From: Planococcus halotolerans
GTDB taxonomy: Bacteria > Bacillota > Bacilli > Bacillales_A > Planococcaceae
Assembly: GCF_003289955.1 (NCBI RefSeq)
Contig: NZ_QLZR01000003.1
Coordinates: forward strand, 186,001 to 250,000
DNA: 64,000 bases
Direction: 5' to 3'
Positions 50,882 to 58,709 of this stretch are shown here, one piece after another. Position 1 is the first letter of the stretch. Each line of letters begins with the position of its first letter. The notes under the pieces are model-generated. The model had not been told where the DNA came from and did not search any database. It was given only the letters and a program-made list of their open reading frames with translations. Position numbers and translations under genes: made by a program.

Positions 50882-51006
50882 TGTTTGATAATCATTATTT
50901 ATCAGCAGCTGCCGATGGAATATTTTCTGGAGCGTGTGTACTTTACTTTGTAATGAGTTGATCTGTTGGTCAGCTGATTAGATAAAGTGAAGAACTACCG
51001 CTTTTT

Positions 51007-51576
51007 TTATTTATTAAATTTTAAAATCGAAAAAAGCCGCCGCAAAAAATACCGGCTGACCTCGGTCCAGATAAAACTGTAGAGCAAGGAAAATCCCAGT
51101 ATCGCCATCAAGAGAAGTGTATTTATATTAGATGCCGGACCAATAATCGGGAAATTCAGCACAAAAGCTACAAACGAGATGCCGCCAAAAAGCGCAATTC
51201 CAGAAAAAAGGATGACAGGCAATCTGGTCTTAACCAATCGGATGGAAATTCCAATGGCCAGTCCGAGAAGGCCTGTGGTAAACGGGAAGATGAACAATTC
51301 ACTTGGCTGCAGCACGAACAGCAAAGCGATTGAAAGGAAATATGTGAAAAAGCCGGCAGTGGGTGACAGACATGCTGCCACTACGACCGGCAAAGTAGCA
51401 AACGGGCTAATCAGAAAACCAACGCCTGGAAGAAAGCCGCCTGCTGATTGAAGAATAGCCGCGAGTGCTGCTAAAAGTGCTGAGAAAACCAACAGCTGAT
51501 TGCGGCTTTTCTTAATAGCTGACAAAAAGTCTGCGGAAAAAATCGGGTTTTTCCAATAAGCATTGAATTGCTTCAT
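51007..51576 (-). CDS. integral membrane protein, about five helices
   Basis: A 189-residue hydrophobic protein. After a soluble N-terminus (about 1-26) come helices rich in Gly/Ala/Phe, with LLAALAAILQSAGGFLPGVGFLISPFATLPVVVAACLSP-type segments (about 35-72) that recall ECF-transporter substrate-binding (S) components. No ATPase partner is nearby. The start ATG follows AAAAGAGGTG. It is the third gene of a minus-strand operon with 52182 and 51614. The ECF-S resemblance is tentative. Confidence 0.65.
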   Translation of the reverse strand: MKQFNAYWKNPIFSADFLSAIKKSRNQLLVFSALLAALAAILQSAGGFLPGVGFLISPFATLPVVVAACLSPTAGFFTYFLSIALLFVLQPSELFIFPFTTGLLGLAIGISIRLVKTRLPVILFSGIALFGGISFVAFVLNFPIIGPASNINTLLLMAILGFSLLYSFIWTEVSRYFLRRLFSILKFNK

Positions 51577-51613
51577 CTTTCACACCTCTTTTTTCTCGGA
51601 ACTGCTTTAGGTG

Positions 51614-52168
51614 TCAGCCGAAATCCCTGTCATATAATACCGAGACTGCACCGATTTCCAATGTATATTCCTGCAGCATCATATGGTTCTTCTGTTTGTC
51701 GTGAAGAATCGGAAAAACTATATCGACCACTTCTGTAAGGCCAAGGGCCAATCCCAGCTGTTCCGCCATTCCAAAAGCGCTCATGGCATTCAGGTTAAGC
51801 AGGTGCAATTGATGGAGCTCTTTCCAATACCCTGACGTTCCGCCAAGCATTGATTGCAAATTATCAAGTGCATCACCCATTTTACCCATCAGTTCTCCGG
51901 CTTTTTTCCGCACGCTTGAAGGGTCGCGGCCGATCACTTTATATAATTCTTCGATTTGACGTTCGTGTTCTTCTGCTTCTTCAACCATCGCCAGCACAAT
52001 AGTCTTGATATGGATTTCTCCGATTTTATCTGCCGTCTGCTCGGCCAGTTTTTTGAAAGAAGATTGAATCATGAGCAATTGGTCGAACCATTTCTCCACT
52101 TTGTCCAGTTTTTCTTCCCAGCTTTTTTCGTCCAATCCGATAACGATGGGTGTGCCTGCCTTTTCCAT
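51614..52168 (-). CDS. ferritin-like four-helix protein, function unknown
   Basis: A 184-residue, almost wholly helical protein. VEKWFDQLLMIQSSFKKLAEQ, TIVLAMVEEAEEHERQIEELYKVIGRD (about 54-80) and LNAMSAFGMAEQLGLALGLTEV look like the helices of a ferritin-like bundle; Glu and His in EEAEEHE could bind metal. ATG follows AAAAGAGGTG. It starts 13 bases after the beta-propeller gene and is clearly in the same operon. Its job may be linked to that enzyme, but this is only context. Confidence 0.68.
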   Translation of the reverse strand: MEKAGTPIVIGLDEKSWEEKLDKVEKWFDQLLMIQSSFKKLAEQTADKIGEIHIKTIVLAMVEEAEEHERQIEELYKVIGRDPSSVRKKAGELMGKMGDALDNLQSMLGGTSGYWKELHQLHLLNLNAMSAFGMAEQLGLALGLTEVVDIVFPILHDKQKNHMMLQEYTLEIGAVSVLYDRDFG

Positions 52169-52181
52169 CTTTTCACCTCTT

Positions 52182-53615
52182 TTATTTTTTTGTCACTTTC
52201 CATAGAACACCTGTATGGGCATATGCCATCATATGCCCGGTATCCACTTGGGCAACACCAAAGTCAAGAACGTAAAGGCTTTTACCGTCAGGACTGAACT
52301 GGCAATCGACCGGCCGTTGAATGCCGCCAATGGTGGACTCGGATTTTGGTTCAGGATGCCGGTTATAAAGGAAGGGTTCGCCTTCTCCTGTTTCCACGTC
52401 AACCATCATGACCCGGAAACCGTTGCTCAAATCTTCTTCACGTGGAGAATTAAATGGTGCCATCGTTCCCCATTCGCTGATAAATAACTTGCCGCGGTGG
52501 CCGAATTCATCACTTTTGCAAAAATCCATTTTGGTCATGCAGGAATGAGGTTTTTCAAGATACACGGCGGGCCCTGCCCATTCAGGCGGATTCTTGATGA
52601 GTTGCTCAGCGGGCTTTCCTTTTTCAGGTAAGTGTTTCTCGTGCCAGACAGGCAAGCCCGTTGCAGCAATGTCCGGAAAACCGTACCAGTCAGGAGAGGT
52701 TACCGAACCATGTGGTTTTTTCGCATTTTTGATGTGCCAGATCCGATCCGGATCCATAGCAATCGCCCGTTCACCTTTTTCTTCCATATCATTATCTGAA
52801 ACATAAAGCTCACCATCTTCACTAAAAGCCATGCCATATGGATTGCGGATTCCCCAGGCAATAAGCTCCGGCTCACTGCCATCAGGTTTCGATCGCCATA
52901 CCCCTGTCGTACACCAAAGTTCGCCTTTGATGACCTCATCTTCTTTTGCAGGTGTACCAAAAGGTTTGTAGGCACCGGTTTCTGTCAAATACGGATAAGG
53001 CATCAAAGGATTGCGGCTGAAAATATTATTGCCGGTAAGCGTTACATCCTGGCCGGGAACATCATGGGCTTCTGGGTTTTTCGCCAAATCTACGGTGAAT
53101 CCCTGGGGAAGTGCGACGCCGTTTTGCGAAACAGAACCGTGGGCAAAATACATCAGCCCGTCATGCGGACTGAAAAGCGGACCGCCTGGTTCGTGCCAGC
53201 CGCCGCTCGGAATCTTATCATGGAGGACTGTGCGCTCGCCGGTAGAGGTATCGTAACGGACAACGCGGGCAAAATATCCGCCTTTTAATGTGACATACAG
53301 AAATCCATCACGGTAGGCAAGTCCGCGCGGACCGCCTAAATTTTCTTCTGCAAAGACGTCCAGACTACCATCCAAGCCCAACCTGAGAATCCGCGGAATC
53401 ATAGCGGGGCGCGTCGGCCAGGTACTTCCGCCTTCATTGATAAACAAAGTTCCATCGTCTGCAAAAGTCATGCCCGTTGGAAAAGAAAGCCCAGCAACCA
53501 CTGCTTCAACTTCATATCCATCAGGCACGTAAACCTGATCTGCATCTATCGTCGGCCTTGCAGTCGTTGGCAACTTCCGGAGCTTATCTTTTGTCGTCTG
53601 AACACCTATCTTCAT
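52182..53615 (-). CDS. beta-propeller dehydrogenase-like protein (sorbosone/glucose dehydrogenase family)
   Basis: A 477-residue protein without signal peptide. Repeated blades are visible: LSFPTGMTFADDGTLFINEGG (about 43-63), GGPRGLAYRDGFLYVTLKGG, IRNPYGMAFSEDGELYVSDND (about 258-278) and RPVDCQFSPDGKSLYVLDFG near the end, as in soluble PQQ-dependent sugar dehydrogenases (sorbosone dehydrogenase type). PQQ-binding residues cannot be confirmed by eye; a lactonase-like or other propeller role is possible. It leads a three-gene operon (52182, 51614, 51007). ATG follows GAGGAGGGC. Confidence 0.75.
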   Translation of the reverse strand: MKIGVQTTKDKLRKLPTTARPTIDADQVYVPDGYEVEAVVAGLSFPTGMTFADDGTLFINEGGSTWPTRPAMIPRILRLGLDGSLDVFAEENLGGPRGLAYRDGFLYVTLKGGYFARVVRYDTSTGERTVLHDKIPSGGWHEPGGPLFSPHDGLMYFAHGSVSQNGVALPQGFTVDLAKNPEAHDVPGQDVTLTGNNIFSRNPLMPYPYLTETGAYKPFGTPAKEDEVIKGELWCTTGVWRSKPDGSEPELIAWGIRNPYGMAFSEDGELYVSDNDMEEKGERAIAMDPDRIWHIKNAKKPHGSVTSPDWYGFPDIAATGLPVWHEKHLPEKGKPAEQLIKNPPEWAGPAVYLEKPHSCMTKMDFCKSDEFGHRGKLFISEWGTMAPFNSPREEDLSNGFRVMMVDVETGEGEPFLYNRHPEPKSESTIGGIQRPVDCQFSPDGKSLYVLDFGVAQVDTGHMMAYAHTGVLWKVTKK

Positions 53616-53833
53616 TGTGCAGCCCTCCTCAATTATTTTGACTATAACATATATTAACTGATTATTCTAAAAATAATAAAGAGGAGAATTTCACTGGAAT
53701 CAATAAAAATCGAGTCTTAAATAATGGACATCTTACGGGGGAATCGGCTTTTAGACATTGTAAATAAAAAAGGTTATGCTTAACCCAGTTCACCAATCAC
53801 TTGGGTGATGGGGAGAACGGGAGGATGGTTCAA

Positions 53834-54007
53834 ATGGCATTTTTAGATAAGCTGAACGCAATGAAAGACAAGTCGATTGAAAAAGGCAAGGCGCATTGGG
53901 AAGAAAACAAAGACGACTATAAGGAAAAAGCATCGACATATAAAGATAAAGCCATGGTCATGAAAGATGACGTTGCGAATAAGATAAAAGAGAAAACGAA
54001 GAAATAA
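53834..54007 (+). CDS. small amphipathic stress-type protein
   Basis: A 57-residue, highly charged helical protein (MAFLDKLNAMKDKSIEKGKA, then repeated KDK/KEK patterns), similar in character to CsbD/YtxH-like small stress proteins. It has no membrane segment. The ATG at 53834 lies 9 bases after GGGAGG, which decides the start; the frame is open further upstream. Terminator at 54036. Function unknown. Confidence 0.65.
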   Translation: MAFLDKLNAMKDKSIEKGKAHWEENKDDYKEKASTYKDKAMVMKDDVANKIKEKTKK

Positions 54008-54035
54008 ACAATGTAAGTTGACGAAGATAGATTAA

Positions 54036-54081
54036 GCCCTAATGAGACCACTTTTTAAAGTGGTCTCATTAGGGTTTTTTT
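54036..54081 (+). terminator. terminator of the small amphipathic protein gene
   Basis: TAATGAGACCACTTT, TTA loop, AAAGTGGTCTCATTA with GG and seven T after it; a very strong stem. Confidence 0.9.
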
Positions 54082-54225
54082 ATATTTAGTCCCAGTATAT
54101 TTAATCTGCTGAATCCAACAGCCAAGTTTTATAGAAGAGGAGAGAAGCAATTAACTGGTGTTTATGAGAGTGAAATAACTGAGATTTTTTTGGGGAGTTA
54201 TAAAGGAATTTACATGGAATCTGAT

Positions 54226-55527
54226 TCAAGTTTCTTCTTTAGTAATAAGATCAATTCTTTTTTGTTTTGTCATATCTGCTAAGTCATCAATTTTTTGCTG
54301 TAAATAGTCGCGGTCCATTTTTTTCATCTCAGTGCAATCGAGACCATCCAGGATGTATTTTTGGATTTCCCATAACGACTCATGCCGCATGGATGGTGCA
54401 CTTTTTGCTGCTCCTTTAAGGGAGTCGGTCATATAGGCTAAAACCGAAATATCATCATTTCCATATTTGGAAATTTGGTAGAAAGTCTCATATAAAATTG
54501 TTTTATATGAAGAAAAATCATATAGCACTCTTTTATAGTCTTTTGAATCGGTCATCACCCATCCATGCGTTTTCAACTTGCCCATTTCTCCAAGCAGTCG
54601 GCCAACCCGCAAAAGGATGTCATTAGCAGTATTGGGATCATTTAAAGAAGGAGAAATAGCACGTATTGCCACTTCGATTAATTTTTGGACTGCATAGCCA
54701 AGATCCTGCTCGACAGTCCGTTCACTGCCAATATTATAAAAATCGCTTAAATCTTTATTCTCTATTTTATTCTTGTGGATATGAATAATAGGTTCATCTT
54801 TATAAATATAATCCCCTGTTTTAACGACGACTTCAATTTCAATATCTTTTTTCTCAGCAAATTTAACCAGGCTAACCAGGTCGATAAATTGAACATATCC
54901 CTCAGAATCCGCTGTAACTGTATTTTTTTTGCTGCCGGGCTCCCATTTATCCATAGAAACATAATTCTCTTCCTGTAATTTCCGGTATTTGAAAATGACG
55001 TCTTCAGTGTCAGTGGTCAGTTTATTTACCAATGCAGTTACTTGTACATTTGAAGAAACGAAATGGATGTAATAGGCAAAGGCTCCAACACAAATGAAAC
55101 CAATAAGGATTCCGATGCTGGGCGTTAGTACTTCATGGCCGAATGTCTTATCCTGCATGAAAAGCAATGACAGGGAGGTGTAGGCAAATCCGCCAAGAAA
55201 AATGCCGAGAATGGTCCGTGTAGTTTGTCCATGCACAAAATTTTCAGGGGCTCGTGGAGAGAATTGTGAGGAATAAGTGGTCAGAACGACCAGCACAGTA
55301 GAAAAGGTGAAAGTTGTCATTGTGAGAATAGCTGCCGCTAAAATACCCATGATATCTTTTCCAAGTTCGACATTTGTCAGAAGAATCGGGGGGATGTAAC
55401 CAATGATTTTTCCTATCAGCAGAAGATCCATATAAAAGCTTGCAATAGATAAAGTGACAGCTGCCAAGCCAAACATTGTGGGGATTAACCAAATTTGCTT
55501 TCTTAAATAATAAAAATGGGGCCTCAT
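54226..55527 (-). CDS. DUF2254 membrane protein
   Basis: A 433-residue protein with four helices in the first 165 residues (about 13-33, 55-85, 105-125, 132-155) and a soluble C-terminal half. LTMTTFTFSTVLVVLTTYSSQFSPRAPENF (about 68-97) and AVQKLIEVAIRAISPSLNDPNTA (about 284-306) identify DUF2254. No function has been established for this family. A SigB-like promoter lies at 55564, suggesting general-stress expression. Confidence 0.85.
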   Translation of the reverse strand: MRPHFYYLRKQIWLIPTMFGLAAVTLSIASFYMDLLLIGKIIGYIPPILLTNVELGKDIMGILAAAILTMTTFTFSTVLVVLTTYSSQFSPRAPENFVHGQTTRTILGIFLGGFAYTSLSLLFMQDKTFGHEVLTPSIGILIGFICVGAFAYYIHFVSSNVQVTALVNKLTTDTEDVIFKYRKLQEENYVSMDKWEPGSKKNTVTADSEGYVQFIDLVSLVKFAEKKDIEIEVVVKTGDYIYKDEPIIHIHKNKIENKDLSDFYNIGSERTVEQDLGYAVQKLIEVAIRAISPSLNDPNTANDILLRVGRLLGEMGKLKTHGWVMTDSKDYKRVLYDFSSYKTILYETFYQISKYGNDDISVLAYMTDSLKGAAKSAPSMRHESLWEIQKYILDGLDCTEMKKMDRDYLQQKIDDLADMTKQKRIDLITKEET

Positions 55528-55563
55528 ATTATCCCACCCTCTCCTCTGATAATTAGCATTTTT

Positions 55564-55589
55564 TTACCCGATATCTTTTGTAAGCAAAC
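55564..55589 (-). promoter_or_regulatory. candidate SigB promoter of the DUF2254 gene
   Basis: GTTTGC, 14 bases, GGGTAA on the minus strand: nine of twelve positions match the SigB consensus. It lies 37 bases before the start codon. Confidence 0.45.
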
Positions 55590-55633
55590 ACTGTATAAAA
55601 AATCTGGAAACAAAGATTTAAATAGAAAAATAT

Positions 55634-55671
55634 AAAAAGGCGCAAGGCTTTTTAAGCCTGCGCCTTTCATT
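55634..55671 (-). terminator. terminator of the MFS gene
   Basis: AAAGGCGCAGGCTT, AAAA, AGCCTTGCGCCTTT, then TTATATTTTT on the minus strand. Confidence 0.85.
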
Positions 55672-55698
55672 ATCTATGAGGAACTCCTCTTTCTGTTG

Positions 55699-56898
55699 TC
55701 ATGAAATCGAAGCAGCGGTACTTTCCGCCCGTTCTTTCCGTCCATGCAGTACATAATAAAGAAGGGTAGCAGCAAGAGCCGTAAATCCAAGTATGGCATA
55801 AAGGGAACTGAAGCCGGTCAATGGAATGATGAAACCGAGAATATAAGGTCCGAAACCGAGTCCCGCGTCCAGAAAGATAAAGAAGGTCGACGTCGCAAGA
55901 CCCATCCGGTGAGTCGGAGTCAGTTTGACGGCGATGGCTTGGGTAGTGGATTGCAGATTGCCGAAACCCAAGCCGATCAATATGGCAGAGAGTAAAAAGC
56001 TAGGGCTGCTGCTGGCTGTGCTCAGAAGCAATAGTCCTGCAGCGAGAAAGACAAAAGCAGGATACATGACAAAATTGGCTCCTTTAATATCCATTAAGCG
56101 GCCGGTAAATGGTCGGGATAATAAAACTGCAATCGCATAGACCACGAAAAAGAAGCTGGCTGTTTCCACAAGGTCGATTTCTATCGCGTAAAAATTGATG
56201 AACGAAAGAATGCTGGAAAAGCATAGGGCAGATGTCAATGTTATAAGGGCGATGGGCAAAGCTTTCGGCTCCAGGAAATCAGATAGTTTGAATCCTCTTG
56301 CCTGGCCGGTTTTGCTGGAATAATCCACTGGCGGCACTTTTGTAAAAAGGGCGAAAGAAAGACTGACAAGCCCAAATACAACGCACAGGGTGAAAATCAT
56401 GTCAAAGCTGGTATGCTGGCTCATATAGAGGCCGATGAACGGTCCGATTGCTGTTGCAAGTGTTGAGCTCATGCTGAAATAGCCGATTCCTTCACCTTTT
56501 CGTGTCATGGGTATGATCTGAGCCACAATCGTTCCGGCAGCGGTGCTTGCCATTCCGAGCGTCATACCGTGAAGAAAACGGTTGACCAGTAAAAAGCTAA
56601 GATTTAAATTCACAAAATAAAGCAGTGTGGTCAATACAAATAAGATAAGTCCAATGACTAATGTTTTCTTTCGGCCAATGTTTTCGATCAGCCGGCCGAT
56701 AATGATTCGACCAGTCATGGTCCCGATAATGGCAATGCCGGTAACGAGCCCAGCTTGGCTGGTTGTTGCGCCATATTCTGCTACAGCGTATACGGCAATT
56801 GTCACAATCAATAGAAAAAAGACTAAAGTTAAGAAAAAATTGACTGTGGATATAAGGATGAATTCTTTTGTCCAGAGTTTTGGTTTTGTTTGATTCAC
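55699..56898 (-). CDS. major-facilitator transporter
   Basis: A 399-residue membrane protein with 12 helices. ATTSQAGLVTGIAIIGTMTGRIIIGRLIENIGRKKTLVIG-type motif A region (about 39-78, with GRLIENIGRKK) and a second-half copy GRLMDIKGANF identify MFS; it resembles YfcJ/YhhS-type efflux proteins. Substrate not predictable. Start ATG 56898 follows AAGGAGACACC on the minus strand. Divergent from the small gene at 57097 with about 200 bases between. Confidence 0.85.
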   Translation of the reverse strand: MNQTKPKLWTKEFILISTVNFFLTLVFFLLIVTIAVYAVAEYGATTSQAGLVTGIAIIGTMTGRIIIGRLIENIGRKKTLVIGLILFVLTTLLYFVNLNLSFLLVNRFLHGMTLGMASTAAGTIVAQIIPMTRKGEGIGYFSMSSTLATAIGPFIGLYMSQHTSFDMIFTLCVVFGLVSLSFALFTKVPPVDYSSKTGQARGFKLSDFLEPKALPIALITLTSALCFSSILSFINFYAIEIDLVETASFFFVVYAIAVLLSRPFTGRLMDIKGANFVMYPAFVFLAAGLLLLSTASSSPSFLLSAILIGLGFGNLQSTTQAIAVKLTPTHRMGLATSTFFIFLDAGLGFGPYILGFIIPLTGFSSLYAILGFTALAATLLYYVLHGRKERAESTAASIS

Positions 56899-57096
56899 GT
56901 GGTGTCTCCTTGTCTGTCAGGGTGTTTTTGAGGAACTTACAGTTCTTCTTCAGAGAATAACTATATCGGAGCAGGCTGGGGAGCACAAGCTTTCGAAGGG
57001 TGATGGAAGGAAAATGAAAACAATGTTTAGCTCCGCTTCCTGACGTCAATAACAAGGGTACAGACGTTAATTCAGTTCCAAAAAGGAGTGGATGCA

Positions 57097-57432
57097 ATGC
57101 GAAGTACAGCAGTAGCCTTGTCAGAAGTGGTGGATTTTGCAGACGAGTCGAAACGAAAAGGTTTGGAAGGAACCGTTTATCTTCAGCAGAAAGAAACGGC
57201 GCAGGGCGGAACGTCATTTGGTGATGAAGATGCCAGCGGCGGAAAAGCCGTAGAGAAAATCCGTCTCCTGTTGGAGACGACGGATAATTCGATGTACTAC
57301 GAAGACGAGTTTGAAGATATGGATTTCTATAAAGATGCGCTGGTCCAGTTGGAGCGGCTGGAAACTTATTTTCCGATTGAACGTTTGTCGGAAGAGGAAA
57401 TTAAGAACAAGCTGGAAGAAGAAGAGAAATAG
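57097..57432 (+). CDS. small acidic soluble protein, function unknown
   Basis: A 111-residue acidic, cytosolic protein. Distinct features: TTDNSMYYEDEFEDMDFYKDALVQLERLETYF in the middle (about 59-90) and an EEEIKNKLEEEEK tail. No catalytic pattern or known family. The ATG at 57097 is 9 bases after AAGGAG, so it is chosen over the GTG at 57088. Terminator at 57433. Confidence 0.65.
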   Translation: MRSTAVALSEVVDFADESKRKGLEGTVYLQQKETAQGGTSFGDEDASGGKAVEKIRLLLETTDNSMYYEDEFEDMDFYKDALVQLERLETYFPIERLSEEEIKNKLEEEEK

Positions 57433-57473
57433 AACAGGCGCATTCCTTCTATGGGGAATGCGCCTGTTTTAAT
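57433..57473 (+). terminator. bidirectional terminator between convergent genes
   Basis: ACAGGCGCATTCC, TTCTAT loop region, GGAATGCGCCTGT, then TTTAA; A-rich on the left flank. Confidence 0.82.
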
Positions 57474-57498
57474 GGTTAAGAAAGTATTGCTTTTCTTA

Positions 57499-58341
57499 TC
57501 AAAAATCAAAGTTATCCGGATCGGGACCAACTCGCTTATCTTGGTTTAATGCTGAAATCCGGTCCATATCTTCAATCGATAATTCAAAATCGAAGATCGA
57601 AGCATTCTCAACGATGCGCTGTTCGTTCGTTGATTTCGGAATCGTTACGACACCGTTCTGCAAATCCCAGCGAAGAATAACCTGGGCAACGGATTTTCCG
57701 TATTTCTCACCGATTTCCTTCAGCACCGGCTGGTCCAGCAATTCGCCGGCCATCAACGGCGACCACGCTTCTAATTGAATTCCCTGTTCCACACAATACG
57801 CCTGAACTTCTTTTTGCGTGAGGTATGGATGATATTCGATTTGATTGACCATCGGTTTCACGGTCGCTTCCGACAGCAAATCTTTCAGGTGATGCACATG
57901 GAAATTGCTGACGCCGATCGCTTTGACTCGGCCATCATTATAGAGGGTTTCCATCGCTTTCCACGTTTCTTTGTATTTGCCTTCAACCGGCCAGTGGATT
58001 AAGTATAAATCCAGATAATCCAAACCAAGACGTTCCAGACTCGCTTCGTATGCTGCGATGGTGGAGTCGTAGCCCTGATCCGAGTTCCAAACTTTTGACG
58101 TTATGAATAAATCTTCCCGTGAAATCCCTGCTTCTTCAATGCCTTCACGGATTCCCTGACCAGTGGCTTCCTCATTCTGATAGATAGCTGCCGTATCGAT
58201 ACTGCGGTATCCATGTTTTATCGCAGTTTTTACCGCGTTGACCAATTCGGGTCCTTCTTTGACTCTGAAAACACCCAGTCCGAACCACGGCATTTCAGCA
58301 CCGCCTTGCAGTTGCACAACATCCTGTAAACTTTTTTCCAT
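57499..58341 (-). CDS. aldo/keto reductase (YvgN / glyoxal reductase type)
   Basis: A 280-residue TIM-barrel NADPH-dependent reductase. Catalytic residues: Asp49 and Tyr54 in RSIDTAAIYQNE, Lys in FITSKVWN (about 83), His in YLIHWP (about 115); IPKSTNEQRIVENASIFDF (about 234-252) binds NADPH. It resembles B. subtilis YvgN, which reduces methylglyoxal and other dicarbonyls. ATG follows GGAGGTTCTTTTATT. A SigB-like promoter lies about 80 bases upstream. The exact substrate is inferred. Confidence 0.9.
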   Translation of the reverse strand: MEKSLQDVVQLQGGAEMPWFGLGVFRVKEGPELVNAVKTAIKHGYRSIDTAAIYQNEEATGQGIREGIEEAGISREDLFITSKVWNSDQGYDSTIAAYEASLERLGLDYLDLYLIHWPVEGKYKETWKAMETLYNDGRVKAIGVSNFHVHHLKDLLSEATVKPMVNQIEYHPYLTQKEVQAYCVEQGIQLEAWSPLMAGELLDQPVLKEIGEKYGKSVAQVILRWDLQNGVVTIPKSTNEQRIVENASIFDFELSIEDMDRISALNQDKRVGPDPDNFDF

Positions 58342-58418
58342 AATAAAAGAACCTCCTATATTGTGATAATGAATTTGATGAATTCAAGCAGTGACTGAAA
58401 AACTGCGAATGTTTATCC

Positions 58419-58442
58419 ATACCCGAAAATTGGAAGATAAAG
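58419..58442 (-). promoter_or_regulatory. candidate SigB promoter of the YvgN-type gene
   Basis: CTTTAT, 12 bases, GGGTAT on the minus strand: the -10 hexamer is perfect, the -35 has two mismatches. Confidence 0.45.
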
Positions 58443-58477
58443 CGTCGAAGATTGGGTTTATTGAAAGGGTGGAATTT

Positions 58478-58574
58478 TTTATCGTCGATTTTTTGGAGTT
58501 TATCGTCGGTTTTTGATCGTTTATCGTCGATTTTTTTAGGTTTATCGTCGATTTTCAGCCGTTTATCGTCGATT
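58478..58574. repeat. phased intergenic array, five units, period 21 bp (inverted ATCGACGATAAA core)
   Basis: TTTATCGTCGAT (reverse complement of ATCGACGATAAA) recurs with its ATCG at 58481, 58502, 58523, 58544 and 58565, exactly 21 bp apart; one unit has GTCGGT. The same core, in the other orientation, forms the last three units of the array at 4807. The array lies between the divergent aldo/keto reductase and helicase genes; the rest of the 368-bp gap holds only promoter-like AT-rich sequence. Confidence 0.92.
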
Positions 58575-58709
58575 CCGTCAAATCAGCCGATGAAATAGAG
58601 GAGCAGAAGTTGCCACACTTAAGATTTTGACTTTTATTTAATTGTGATAGCTCACCTCGATAGATGTTATAATTACAAGATATGTTGAGATTTTAGAACA
58701 GGTGATTAA

